The translations under genes were made by a program, and so were the position numbers. A stretch of 64,000 nucleotides of DNA, from NCBI RefSeq assembly GCF_017313105.1, contig NZ_JAFLND010000001.1:1455600-1519599 (forward strand). Direction: 5' to 3'. Below, piece after piece: positions 52,161-60,470 of this stretch. The DNA comes from [Muricauda] lutisoli (nom. illeg.) (GTDB taxonomy: Bacteria; Bacteroidota; Bacteroidia; Flavobacteriales; Flavobacteriaceae). Each line of letters begins with the position of its first letter. The first letter of the stretch is position 1. A model generated the notes under the pieces. The model saw only the letters and a list, made by a program, of their open reading frames with translations, was not told where the DNA came from and ran no database searches.

Positions 52161-52739
52161 TTGGATATAAAGGAAATACTGTTATCACATTTAAGGGAAA
52201 CTATTGTTTTAAATACCGAAGAGGAATCCATAGTGCTTGATAGTTATACGGAAAGGCACCTTAAAAAGAAAGAGGTCTTGCTTTTTGCCGGGGAAGTGTC
52301 CAACCACATGCGGTTTATTGCTGAGGGCAGTTTACGAGCTTACCATATGGATGAAGAGGCCAAGGAGCATATTGTACAATTTGGTATTGAAGGCTGGTGG
52401 GTAAACGACCTCTACAGTTATTTAACGGAAACTCCCGCTAAACAATTTGTGCAGGCTATAGAACCAACCATTGTGTTGCAAATACACCGAGACACACTGA
52501 ACAAACTTTATGAAAAAGTTCCCGCCATTGAACGATTCTATAGATTAAAGTTTGAAAAGGCCTATGTTGCCTTACAGGACCGTACCATTAACTCTATGAG
52601 CAAATCGGCCGAAGAGCGCTATTTGGAATTTAGGTCAAAGTATAGGAGCATTGAGCAGCGTGTTCCACAATACATGGTTGCTTCCTATTTGGGCATCACC
52701 CCAGAGTTTTTGAGCGCCCTTCGAAAAAAGATCAAGTAA
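52161..52739 (+). CDS. Crp/Fnr-family transcriptional regulator, 192 aa, variant recognition helix
   Basis: cNMP-binding-like barrel (LLFAGEVSNHMRFIAEGSL, about 35-125) plus HTH (RVPQYMVASYLGITPEFLSALRKKI). The recognition helix PEFLSALR keeps Glu and Ser but has Ala where Fnr and Crp have Arg, so it should read a different operator from TGA/TCA. The start is TTG 52161: an in-frame stop at 52143 leaves no ATG before it. It lies between promoters with the TTTCTTAA element and is my candidate for its activator. Confidence 0.85.
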   Translation: MDIKEILLSHLRETIVLNTEEESIVLDSYTERHLKKKEVLLFAGEVSNHMRFIAEGSLRAYHMDEEAKEHIVQFGIEGWWVNDLYSYLTETPAKQFVQAIEPTIVLQIHRDTLNKLYEKVPAIERFYRLKFEKAYVALQDRTINSMSKSAEERYLEFRSKYRSIEQRVPQYMVASYLGITPEFLSALRKKIK

Positions 52740-52744
52740 TACCC

Positions 52745-52792
52745 TTTCTTAATACACCTTAAGATTAACGGTTTTTCCCTGTAATAGGTTTG
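52745..52792 (+). promoter_or_regulatory. TTTCTTAA-type element and perfect -7 element for the flavin reductase gene
   Basis: TTTCTTAA-N7-TAA (52745-52762; core palindrome CTTAA-N6-TTAAG at 52748-52763), 22 bp, then TAGGTTTG (52785-52792), a perfect TAnnTTTG. The start codon is at 52817, giving a leader of about 18 bp. Confidence 0.8.
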
Positions 52793-52816
52793 CGTTGACA
52801 TACAAATCAGCGCATT

Positions 52817-53440
52817 ATGAAAAAAATTATTGCATTTACCGGAAGTACCAGTCACCATTCCATAAACCGAAAACTCCTAAAATATATTATAAGGGAATTC
52901 CCGAACGATGGAATAGAATTTCTTGATCTTAAGGAGTACGACATTCCAATCTACAGTACTGAAATTGAGAAAAAAGGAATTCCGATTTGGACCAAAGAAC
53001 TTTTTCAAACTTTTGCCTCAGCAGATGGATTTATTTTAGCTTCTCCTGAGCATAATGGACTTCCATCCGCTTTTTTAAAAAACCATATCGACTGGCTTTC
53101 AAGAGTAGACCAACGCTTTTTGCAAGACAAGCCGATTTTATTGTTGAGCACTTCACCAGGGGCCACCGGAGGTAAATCGCATTTAGAAATTTTGGGAAAA
53201 TTGGTCCAGCGATGGGGCGGTGAACTGGTGGGCCAATTTTCTTTGGGCGACTTTTATCGAAATTTTGACTGCCACACCAATACGCTCTGTAAATCAAAAG
53301 ATGAACAGTCGTTGAAACAGTTAATCGAATCCCTTTTGAATTATCAAAAACAACCAAAGGAGAGTTATAGGACCCAAAGGGAAATTGAACTTTTCCTGAG
53401 CAAAATTGTGGACCAATATAAAAACAAAGGTTACTTATAA
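52817..53440 (+). CDS. NAD(P)H-dependent FMN reductase, 207 aa
   Basis: Flavodoxin-like fold: an N-terminal phosphate loop FTGSTSHHSINRK, then SPEHNGLPSAFLKNHIDWLSR (the family's conserved PEYN-like motif) and LSTSPGATGG. NADPH-dependent FMN reductase family, similar to azoreductase/quinone reductase YhdA. It is the first gene of a unit with the GNAT gene (10 bp gap) and has the regional boxed promoter. Confidence 0.9.
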   Translation: MKKIIAFTGSTSHHSINRKLLKYIIREFPNDGIEFLDLKEYDIPIYSTEIEKKGIPIWTKELFQTFASADGFILASPEHNGLPSAFLKNHIDWLSRVDQRFLQDKPILLLSTSPGATGGKSHLEILGKLVQRWGGELVGQFSLGDFYRNFDCHTNTLCKSKDEQSLKQLIESLLNYQKQPKESYRTQREIELFLSKIVDQYKNKGYL

Positions 53441-53450
53441 AATTGAAACC

Positions 53451-54179
53451 ATGAACAAAGCAATTATTAATCACTTATTCGAGTTTTGGACCCAAATAGG
53501 AAAGCAAGGTGGATTCCTAACCAAGGAAAATGGTCTTTTGTTTACAAACCCTTTAAACAACTCATGGCCAAGTAAGGTTTTTGATATTGATCATGAAAAA
53601 CTGGACATTGATGACCTACGTAGAAAAATCGGTTTTGGAGCGATACCGAATTCGATTGCAACCTATGAGGACGATACCATAAAAACCATTCTGGAATCCC
53701 ATCAATTTAGACGCTCTTCCAAAATCAAGGCGATGGCTTTGGATACTTTCGGAGTCCTCTTTGAGGATATAAATGAAACCGAGTTTATAACTGTAAGCAC
53801 TAATGACGAAGCTAAAACATTTGCAGATGTCGCCTCCGAATCTTTTGGCTACCCTGTTAAAGCATCCACCATCATCCCATTAATTGACAAGCCTTCATTC
53901 AAAATCATTTTGGGAAAACACGATAAGGGTATCCCCACATGCGGTATGGTCTATATTGATGAAAATGGCGTTGCCGGTATACACATGATCGGCACTAAAG
54001 GAGCCTATAGAGGATTGGGGCTTGGAAAAAAAATGACCCAATTCTTGATCAATCAATCCATAAAAGCCCAGAGCAGGAAGGTCTTTCTTGTTGCATCTGA
54101 AGCCGGGGAAAGAATATACACTAAAATGGGATTCACCTCCCATGGGTTTTTGGAGAGTTATTCCTTACCTTTAGAATAA
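53451..54179 (+). CDS. GNAT-family N-acetyltransferase, 242 aa
   Basis: C-terminal acetyltransferase domain with the acetyl-CoA-binding motif GTKGAYRGLGLGKKM (Q/R-x-x-G-x-G type). The N-terminal 110 residues are divergent. ATG 53451 was chosen since it directly follows the flavin reductase (10 bp). Substrate unknown; co-transcription with a flavin reductase suggests a detoxification or modification role. Confidence 0.85.
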   Translation: MNKAIINHLFEFWTQIGKQGGFLTKENGLLFTNPLNNSWPSKVFDIDHEKLDIDDLRRKIGFGAIPNSIATYEDDTIKTILESHQFRRSSKIKAMALDTFGVLFEDINETEFITVSTNDEAKTFADVASESFGYPVKASTIIPLIDKPSFKIILGKHDKGIPTCGMVYIDENGVAGIHMIGTKGAYRGLGLGKKMTQFLINQSIKAQSRKVFLVASEAGERIYTKMGFTSHGFLESYSLPLE

Positions 54180-54249
54180 CACCACACACCCCCATTTCTT
54201 TGACTTTTAGAAGATATCTTACAGTTTTAGGAAATAAAAAACACTCAGT

Positions 54250-54549
54250 ATGTATGCGGTAATATATCAGTTTGATGTTGTCCCTGGTCTTGAAAAAGAC
54301 TTTGAGAGAACATGGCAGCTTGCAACAGAGTCGTTTATAGCACATGCCGGAGGGCTTGGCTCCAGGCTCCATAAAAATGAGGCGGGCAGCTATATAGCCT
54401 ATGCCCAATGGCCAAACAAGAATTGCTGGGAGTCCGCTAGACAAAAATTGCCGAAAACAGCTCTAGAAAACCTGCAACGGATGAATGAGTATTGTGAGGG
54501 AATTACAGTACTGTTCAATATGGAAGTGAAAAAAGATTTACTGTTGTAA
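54250..54549 (+). CDS. Antibiotic biosynthesis monooxygenase (ABM) domain protein, 99 aa
   Basis: Small dimeric alpha-beta barrel of the ABM family: N-terminal YAVIYQFDVVPGLEKDFERTW, then YIAYAQWPNKN. ABM proteins include quinol monooxygenases (YgiN) and haem-degrading enzymes. A TTTCTT...AAGAT sequence at 54195-54215 resembles the neighbouring boxed promoters but lacks the correct spacing to a -7 element. Convergent with the membrane protein at 54555. Confidence 0.85.
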   Translation: MYAVIYQFDVVPGLEKDFERTWQLATESFIAHAGGLGSRLHKNEAGSYIAYAQWPNKNCWESARQKLPKTALENLQRMNEYCEGITVLFNMEVKKDLLL

Positions 54550-54554
54550 AAATA

Positions 54555-54977
54555 TCAATTCAACCTTTTTGCAGGTCTTAGGTAAGTCAATACTACCAGT
54601 AAAATAATCTGAATTGCCAGTACAATTATTTTGGGATTGATTTCCTGATAGTTTACAAAAAGTGCAGCATGCATGGCTATATAAATCCACAACAGGTAGA
54701 ATCCCCATTTGCCACGCGCTATAATACCTACCGCCCCTGCTGTTAGCAAAATACCCATTACCAGGATATAGGCAAAATATCCTGAAGTAGTAAAAGGGAC
54801 CAACTGTTTACTTGAACGAGCATTTATAAATTTTTCAACCTCTAAAGTAGCGTCATTAAGCTCTTCAAAACTTATTATTTCCGATGTTTGAGCAAGCAAT
54901 ACGGTACCGACACCAATTCGAATAATCCCATATCCCAGTAATAGAATCAATATTATAAGTCCTATTTTATTTTTCAT
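54555..54977 (-). CDS. Membrane protein of unknown function, 140 aa
   Basis: Four hydrophobic segments: IGLIILILLLGYGIIRIGV (2-22), YILVMGILLTAGAVGII (70-87), WGFYLLWIYIAMHAALF (91-108) and IIVLAIQIILLVVLTYL (116-133). A 25-45 residue polar loop follows the first helix. No family recognised. It is the last gene of the minus-strand operon (52 bp after the SnoaL-like gene) or has its own promoter. Confidence 0.7.
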   Translation of the reverse strand: MKNKIGLIILILLLGYGIIRIGVGTVLLAQTSEIISFEELNDATLEVEKFINARSSKQLVPFTTSGYFAYILVMGILLTAGAVGIIARGKWGFYLLWIYIAMHAALFVNYQEINPKIIVLAIQIILLVVLTYLRPAKRLN

Positions 54978-55029
54978 TTTTGATTGATTGATTTTTAGAT
55001 TTCGTTTTATTAATTATTCCTTCAAAAGG

Positions 55030-55491
55030 CTACCAATACTCGGTAATCCTATAAATTTTTCCATCCTTAAACTCAAAAAGAGCCATTTGGGCCTCTCCCT
55101 CCACTATTTTGTCTTCCTCTTTTTTTATGAAACGTTTGCTGACGGCAATGGCATTCAGCCCAACAATTTTATTTTCCATTTTGATATCGACCACACTGCC
55201 ATCATAACCACCATTGTTCTGGTTGCGTATGTAACCGTTGTATAGATCTTCCCTGGTGTATACTCCTCCATATTGGGGATGCACATAAGTAAAATCGTTG
55301 GTAAACAGTTCAAAGATATTGTCAACGTCTTCTGGAGTCGAGTCTGCTTGAAAAACCTTTAGGTTTAATTTGTAGTATTGATCCAATATAAGATTTAAGG
55401 GATCTTTATTTGTATGTGATGGATCCTGAGCATTGATTTGATTAAAAGTAATACTCAATAATAATATGCCTTGGATGTATTTAAGCTTCAT
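55030..55491 (-). CDS. Exported SnoaL/NTF2-like protein, 153 aa
   Basis: Signal peptide (IQGILLLSITFNQINAQ), then a single NTF2-like domain: LDQYYKLNLKVF, NIFELFTNDFTYVHP, VVDIKMENKIVGLNAIAVSKR and FEFKDGKIYRITEYW at the end. Such domains bind small hydrophobic ligands or catalyse simple isomerisations. Fifth gene of the hydrolase operon, 4 bp after the esterase. Confidence 0.85.
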   Translation of the reverse strand: MKLKYIQGILLLSITFNQINAQDPSHTNKDPLNLILDQYYKLNLKVFQADSTPEDVDNIFELFTNDFTYVHPQYGGVYTREDLYNGYIRNQNNGGYDGSVVDIKMENKIVGLNAIAVSKRFIKKEEDKIVEGEAQMALFEFKDGKIYRITEYW

Positions 55492-55495
55492 TTCT

Positions 55496-56638
55496 CTATT
55501 GTTTTTTGGTCAAGTGTTGGATTGCATTCTTTTTTTTGGTCAACAAGCTTTCTGAATTCGGATACTTTTTCAACAAAAGATCATATAGTTCAATTGCTTC
55601 CTGAAACCGATTGTTTTTTTCATAAAATGTGGCTATTTGGGATACGGCATAGTCCCTATTTTCTATCAACTCTTGTATAAATACATCTTTATCCATGGAA
55701 TTCAACAAGGTTTCAAAATGATAAAAATCATCGGCCCGCATAGCACTGCGAACAATGGTAAAACGCGACCATAGCGAAAGATTAGGTTCAAACCCATAGC
55801 GCTTGGCCCTTTCCCGAGCATGATTCAAAGCATACGCCATACCTCCCGCATTGATAAATTTTATCAGGTTGTTCGTTTCAAACTCCTGATAATATTTAAA
55901 ATAGTCCCGCAATCCATGGTACAAGGTGGGATACCCTGTGGAACGGTGTTCTTCCAGTTCAAACTCAAAATATTTCCAGTCAAGCCCATCAATGGGGTTC
56001 GATGTCAGTTTTCTGTTCAATTTTTCAGTACTGTGCATCACATCATACTCATCGGGGCTTACCGCAAAATAAAGCTGGGTTTCCATGTTGGATGAAGTGT
56101 CCAAATCATCAATAGCATCAAAAATCGGGAATGGACTGGCCATCAAATAGGCATTAAAAAGTGTAGGGTGGTCCATCATCATATGAAAAACAAAGCTTCC
56201 GCCATATTCCCAACCAAAAAGCAGGTTTTCTCCCTTGGTTCTGAAGTTTTCGTTCACATAGGGCATCAATTCATCTTTTAAAAAGCCCTTGAAATTTTCC
56301 TTTTCCTTCCCAAAATGCCCAAACCTGTTGGGATAACTATTGTTAATCCCCACAATAATAAATTCGGGGGCCAGTTTAAATTGTTGGAACGATTGGCTGA
56401 GGCTGACCACGTGTAAAAAGAAACGTTGCCCATCCAACACATAAACCACGGGGTATGTTTTGTCAGAATCTTGATAGTCTGGCGGCAAATAAATCTGAAC
56501 TCCCCGCTCTTCATTCAATATTTTAGAGGAAAGAAGGTGGTTGGTGCCGACTACATTCGGAATACCCTCCGATTGAGCTTGTACACCAAAAAACATCAAA
56601 ACAATCGCAATGGTCGCCGTTATTACTTTCATTTTCAT
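55496..56638 (-). CDS. Esterase-fold (alpha/beta hydrolase) exported protein lacking the nucleophile Ser, 380 aa
   Basis: Signal peptide, then an esterase D/IroE-type alpha/beta hydrolase domain (about 30-270): GVQIYLPPDYQDSD, YPVVYVLDGQRF, ELMPYVNENFRT. The nucleophile elbow, normally GxSxGG, reads GWEYGGSF, so the catalytic Ser is replaced by Glu. The C-terminal region (about 280-380) has tetratricopeptide-like helices (AIELYDLLLKKYPNSESL). It may be a pseudoenzyme or use another nucleophile. Fourth gene of the operon. Confidence 0.8.
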   Translation of the reverse strand: MKMKVITATIAIVLMFFGVQAQSEGIPNVVGTNHLLSSKILNEERGVQIYLPPDYQDSDKTYPVVYVLDGQRFFLHVVSLSQSFQQFKLAPEFIIVGINNSYPNRFGHFGKEKENFKGFLKDELMPYVNENFRTKGENLLFGWEYGGSFVFHMMMDHPTLFNAYLMASPFPIFDAIDDLDTSSNMETQLYFAVSPDEYDVMHSTEKLNRKLTSNPIDGLDWKYFEFELEEHRSTGYPTLYHGLRDYFKYYQEFETNNLIKFINAGGMAYALNHARERAKRYGFEPNLSLWSRFTIVRSAMRADDFYHFETLLNSMDKDVFIQELIENRDYAVSQIATFYEKNNRFQEAIELYDLLLKKYPNSESLLTKKKNAIQHLTKKQ

Positions 56639-56647
56639 AGTAGAAGA

Positions 56648-56992
56648 TTATACCATGGTTTTGTTACAATAGGTCGCTTTCTCAAAATCCCTGATGTTTA
56701 TCGAAATAATAGGAACTTCGGGGAACATACCTTTGAGTTCAGAAACAATTCGCTTTGATAAATTGGCCTTTTGTTGAGTAGTTCTCCCTTCCATGATGTT
56801 TCCAAAAATGTGGATGAAGTCATCCTTTGCATTCCCAACCATATAGTGTTCAAAGGGATTGATTCGCACCTTGATATCATTAGGGTCAAAAAGACCTGTG
56901 GATTTAGCGGTATCATAAACCAATTGCATTATCGATTCCGGGGATTGAGATTTAATGACCGTATTGGAACAGTCCAGCACAAAATGTGGCAT
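56648..56992 (-). CDS. 5-carboxymethyl-2-hydroxymuconate isomerase-like protein, 114 aa
   Basis: Tautomerase-superfamily member with the N-terminal Pro after Met (MPHFVLDCSN) typical of HpaF/CHMI, and the conserved HIFGNIMEGRT region. HpaF isomerises 5-carboxymethyl-2-hydroxymuconate in homoprotocatechuate catabolism, but no other hpa genes are present, so the substrate here may differ. Third gene of the operon, between the amidohydrolase (24 bp) and esterase (9 bp). Confidence 0.82.
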   Translation of the reverse strand: MPHFVLDCSNTVIKSQSPESIMQLVYDTAKSTGLFDPNDIKVRINPFEHYMVGNAKDDFIHIFGNIMEGRTTQQKANLSKRIVSELKGMFPEVPIISINIRDFEKATYCNKTMV

Positions 56993-57016
56993 AGGTATTT
57001 TAATTTATTTGAGTTT

Positions 57017-58345
57017 TCAATGATTTAGCGATTCAACTTCTTTTAAAAAGCTGTCCAATTGGTCTCGACCCAACCACTCCCCTTTCAACAGTACACCTTC
57101 AATCGTTTTGGTGTTTTTAATATCTTCCAACGGGTTTTTGTTCAACAGGACCAAATTGGCATTTTTTCCTTCGGTAATAGTACCCTCCGTAGCAATAGAA
57201 CCCAAATATCGGGCAGGTGTCAATGCACTGGCCTTAAGTATTTCGTAGGGAGATAGACCAGCTTCTTGAAGAAATTGAAATTCTTCGTGCAAGGAAAATC
57301 CGGGTACCACAAAACCAAAAGTATCGCTTCCGGTCATCATGGGAACATCTTTTTTTGCCAACATTTTGGTAAAATTCTTCATCCATTCAAAGTAACCTTC
57401 CAACAATGGCAATGCATCCATTCCGTTGATCACCTTACCTTTTAAATTTTGACGATAGGGATTATCGTCCGATGCCCAATACCCATGATCTCCGTTCAGC
57501 ATATATGTTGCGACTTCTTTTTCCTTAAGTTTTGCAAAGCTATTGTCGTCCAAACATTTTACGATCATATCAAAAACCACCAAGGTCGGTACAATGACAA
57601 TTCCGCTGTTTTTAATCTGCTCTACGGCATTTTTCAGGAATAGACTATCCCTTCTTTGTTCATCACCGAACAAATACACAAACTCCTCTACATGTTCAAT
57701 GGATTTCATCCGAAGCGAATACTCCAAGTCCATCTCACGCTGGGCATGCCCCATCACGGGAATATTATAGTCGGCTGCCCTCTCAAGAACTTTCAGATAG
57801 ATATCCTTCGGAAGATTATCCGCGATTTTTATAAAGTCATATCCTTTGTTGTAATGCTGTGCTATGATGCGCTCTATATCTGCACTGGTTTTTAGATCCC
57901 CAGACTGCAAATAGGGTCCCGAAGTATAGTAATTTGGGCCCATTAATTGGTTTTTGTCTATACTATCCCTAATGGCAATATGATCTTGCCAATCGTACTC
58001 AGCCATGTTCCGTACCGTGGTAACTCCGTTGGCCAAAAGCAATTTGAAATCACGTTCAATCCCTCCTTCCTTGTTGCGCCAATGGTAATGCATTTCATGC
58101 AATCCGGGAATCAGGTATTTGCCGGAACCATCAATCTGCTTGGCCATGGGATATTCCGATGCCTTTGACACGTCTTCAATACGAAGTATCTTTCCATTCC
58201 CAACAACCACCCTCTGATTGCGGAGAAGGATGTTCTCGTATACTGGAATTATATTGACATTCTCGATGGAAAGCGTATCGGTTTGGGCAAAACCGGCCGT
58301 AAGTCCGAATATGATCAGGGTTAAATTGATGATTGTTGTTTTCAT
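57017..58345 (-). CDS. Exported amidohydrolase, 442 aa
   Basis: Signal peptide (LTLIIFGLTAGFAQT), then the amidohydrolase TIM barrel with the metal motif GLHEMHYHW, MGHAQREMD and GSDTFGFVVPG (Asp ligand), and a C-terminal NLVLLNKNPLEDI segment of the imidazolonepropionase-like group. It would hydrolyse a cyclic amide or related ring in the periplasm. Second gene of the operon: 4 bp after the class C-like hydrolase and 24 bp before the CHMI-like gene. Confidence 0.88.
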   Translation of the reverse strand: MKTTIINLTLIIFGLTAGFAQTDTLSIENVNIIPVYENILLRNQRVVVGNGKILRIEDVSKASEYPMAKQIDGSGKYLIPGLHEMHYHWRNKEGGIERDFKLLLANGVTTVRNMAEYDWQDHIAIRDSIDKNQLMGPNYYTSGPYLQSGDLKTSADIERIIAQHYNKGYDFIKIADNLPKDIYLKVLERAADYNIPVMGHAQREMDLEYSLRMKSIEHVEEFVYLFGDEQRRDSLFLKNAVEQIKNSGIVIVPTLVVFDMIVKCLDDNSFAKLKEKEVATYMLNGDHGYWASDDNPYRQNLKGKVINGMDALPLLEGYFEWMKNFTKMLAKKDVPMMTGSDTFGFVVPGFSLHEEFQFLQEAGLSPYEILKASALTPARYLGSIATEGTITEGKNANLVLLNKNPLEDIKNTKTIEGVLLKGEWLGRDQLDSFLKEVESLNH

Positions 58346-58349
58346 GATT

Positions 58350-59777
58350 TTAATTGATTGATGATGAATTGATTTTTTTGAACCACAGGTTTTTTACCCT
58401 ACCTGTGGATATATGGAGACCGATTACTTCTCCTTTTTGATTACGTGACATCTTGATGCTTTCCAGAGGCCAGGAACTTTTGAACACATCAGGTCCCTCT
58501 ACTTCCATTGTAAATTCTCCATGGCGCCCGTGGGAACATTTTAAGGTATCGCCTTCTAAGTAAAATGTATAATGGGCATCTATTTCCGGACTATAAAATG
58601 TACCTGTGCAATCAGTCAGCTCCATGGAACTTTCCTGTTGCCTTATTTCATTTTGATGCGCTGAACGAACAAACGGTTGCATTTTTCCCCTGGTTTCTGA
58701 TAGTAAAACACCTGCAATGTCATCGGCCCGCTCTCCAAATGGTGCATTGGAAAAATTGGTCGATACAACAATGCTCAATTCTTCTTCGGGATATGTACAA
58801 AGGAAAGTCCGATATCCCCCTACAACACCAGCATGCTGTATCCGTTTTTTACCGAACATTTCATCGATATAAACACCATAGGCATAGTTGATAGGGTCGC
58901 CATTGGTTAAACCGCCCAATGTTTGAAGAATGGCAAAAGATTGTTCCCATCCAGCTTTGGGGTTATAAAAGTTATGGGCCCACTTTAATAAATCCTCAGC
59001 AGTGGAATACATATTTCCCGCACCGGTATAGGCCCAATAGGCCTGCGCCATTTCAAAAACCTTATCGTGGCTATGGTAGTACGATGTGGCTCTGTTGGAG
59101 ACAATGTGCTGATTATTATCCTCCACATAGGTTCGCTTTAGTTGTAGCGGTTCAAAAACATTGTTTTGCATCCATACTTTGAAATCCTCTCCCGTAACTT
59201 TTTCAATAATTTCGGCCAGCACAACATATCCCGTGTTGGAATACATAAACTTTTCGCCTGGTTTAAAATTCAAATCCGTTTGCATTTGTAGCAACCTTAC
59301 TACATCCCCATTGGTTCTATAGTCATCGCCCCGCCAACCGGCAAGTGCCATTAATTCGTGAAAGTCCCTTAATCCACTTGTATGCTGCAATACATGTTTT
59401 AGGGTAATGGGATTACTGAAAATTGGAAACTCAGGGAAATACTTTTGAACCTTATCATCAACAGACAATAGTCCTTTTTGTTGAAGAAGCACAATCCCCA
59501 TTGCCGTGAATTGTTTTGATATGGATCCAATATTGAACAAGGTGGACCTGTTATTGGGAACCTTATATTCCAAGCTGGCATTCCCAAAAGCGTTTAAGTA
59601 TGTAATCTCTCCGGATTTCATAACCCCCACTACTCCACCGGGGTGATTGTCCAGATTCCAATCATTGAAAAATGCATCAATCCGGCTTTCCTCTTTGATG
59701 TCGGTCTGACCAAAACCAAATATGGGACAAACCAACATGACCCAAATGAATAGGTGCTGACACCCAAGAACTTGCAT
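58350..59777 (-). CDS. Exported serine hydrolase (beta-lactamase/PBP class C fold), 475 aa
   Basis: Signal peptide (FIWVMLVCPIFGFGQ), then SISK (SxxK, around 85-90), YSNTGY (YxN) and HAGVVGGY (the KTG-like third motif). A C-terminal lipocalin-like tail (about 380-475) is typical of this group. Likely a serine peptidase or esterase of the class C beta-lactamase family. Start set at ATG 59777: the promoter at 59815-59862 puts transcription at about 59810, only 3 bp before the alternative ATG 59807. First gene of the five-gene operon. Confidence 0.87.
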   Translation of the reverse strand: MQVLGCQHLFIWVMLVCPIFGFGQTDIKEESRIDAFFNDWNLDNHPGGVVGVMKSGEITYLNAFGNASLEYKVPNNRSTLFNIGSISKQFTAMGIVLLQQKGLLSVDDKVQKYFPEFPIFSNPITLKHVLQHTSGLRDFHELMALAGWRGDDYRTNGDVVRLLQMQTDLNFKPGEKFMYSNTGYVVLAEIIEKVTGEDFKVWMQNNVFEPLQLKRTYVEDNNQHIVSNRATSYYHSHDKVFEMAQAYWAYTGAGNMYSTAEDLLKWAHNFYNPKAGWEQSFAILQTLGGLTNGDPINYAYGVYIDEMFGKKRIQHAGVVGGYRTFLCTYPEEELSIVVSTNFSNAPFGERADDIAGVLLSETRGKMQPFVRSAHQNEIRQQESSMELTDCTGTFYSPEIDAHYTFYLEGDTLKCSHGRHGEFTMEVEGPDVFKSSWPLESIKMSRNQKGEVIGLHISTGRVKNLWFKKINSSSIN

Positions 59778-59814
59778 CAACTTGTATGTACTATGTGAAT
59801 CCTTCATAATTCAA

Positions 59815-59862
59815 CAAAACTATTTTGTGGCAATGTGTTGTCCATTGACTTTAGTTAAGAAA
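59815..59862 (-). promoter_or_regulatory. TTTCTTAA-type element and perfect -7 element for the five-gene hydrolase operon
   Basis: On the minus strand: TTTCTTAA-N7-CAA (59845-59862), 22 bp, then TAGTTTTG (59815-59822), a perfect TAnnTTTG. The divergent promoter for the YdcZ-like operon lies 53 bp away with the same element. Confidence 0.8.
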
Positions 59863-59914
59863 TTCGATTTATCTGATTGACCAGAAATCAAAATTAGACC
59901 TATGCCCTTTCCTA

Positions 59915-59962
59915 TTTCTTAATGTACTTTAAGATTTCTCGAAAGCTTTCCACCTAGTTTTG
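59915..59962 (+). promoter_or_regulatory. TTTCTTAA-type element and perfect -7 element for the YdcZ/nitroreductase operon
   Basis: TTTCTTAA-N7-TAA (59915-59932; core CTTAA-N6-TTAAG at 59918-59933), 22 bp, then TAGTTTTG (59955-59962), a perfect TAnnTTTG. Palindrome centre to -7 centre is 33 bp. Confidence 0.82.
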
Positions 59963-59982
59963 TGACATCAAAAAGAGAAGTC

Positions 59983-60432
59983 ATGAACCAGTATATCAAC
60001 ATTTTATTGGCTTTTATCGGCGGCGTGTTTTTGGCCATGCAGGGGGGATTGAACGCACAACTTGGTGTTCAGCTCAAAAATCCGCTATTAGCTTCACTGA
60101 CGGCCTTCTTTTTTAGCATGCTCTTCGCATTGTTGGCCGTTGTGCTAAGTGTCAAAAACATACCAAAGACATCTCTTTTGCTCAGTATTCCCAAGCATTT
60201 ATGGTTCACCGGAGCCTTGTTCAGTGTCATCGGAATAGGGCTTTATTACTATACCATTCCCAAACTGGGCATATCCACCATGATTTCCTTGGGATTGTTC
60301 GGACAACTCATTTTTTCGGCAATAGCTGGGCATTACGGATGGTTTGGGCTGCCCGAAGAACCGATGGTGGTCAAAAAAGTATTGGGCCTATTGGCCATGA
60401 CCCTTGGCATTTTATTGATCAATAAAAGCTAG
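59983..60432 (+). CDS. YdcZ/DUF606-type small membrane transporter, 149 aa
   Basis: Five hydrophobic segments, an N-terminal GGVFLAMQGGLNAQLG motif and a C-terminal PLAMTLGILLI-like helix, as in the DMT-like DUF606 (YdcZ) family. Predicted drug or metabolite exporter of the cytoplasmic membrane. ATG 59983 has a fair RBS (AGAGAAG); the alternative GTG 59962 falls inside the -7 element. First gene of the three-gene plus-strand operon. Confidence 0.85.
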   Translation: MNQYINILLAFIGGVFLAMQGGLNAQLGVQLKNPLLASLTAFFFSMLFALLAVVLSVKNIPKTSLLLSIPKHLWFTGALFSVIGIGLYYYTIPKLGISTMISLGLFGQLIFSAIAGHYGWFGLPEEPMVVKKVLGLLAMTLGILLINKS

Positions 60433-60470
60433 AAAGAAGTAACGGATAAAATAATTTAAAAACGAAGACT

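Noticed and set aside
54195-54215. TTTCTTTGACTTTTAGAAGAT before the ABM gene, resembling the second regulon element
   Set aside because: Internal spacing differs and the expected position 22 bp downstream (54235) holds no TAnnTTTG. It may be a degenerate member but is not supported.
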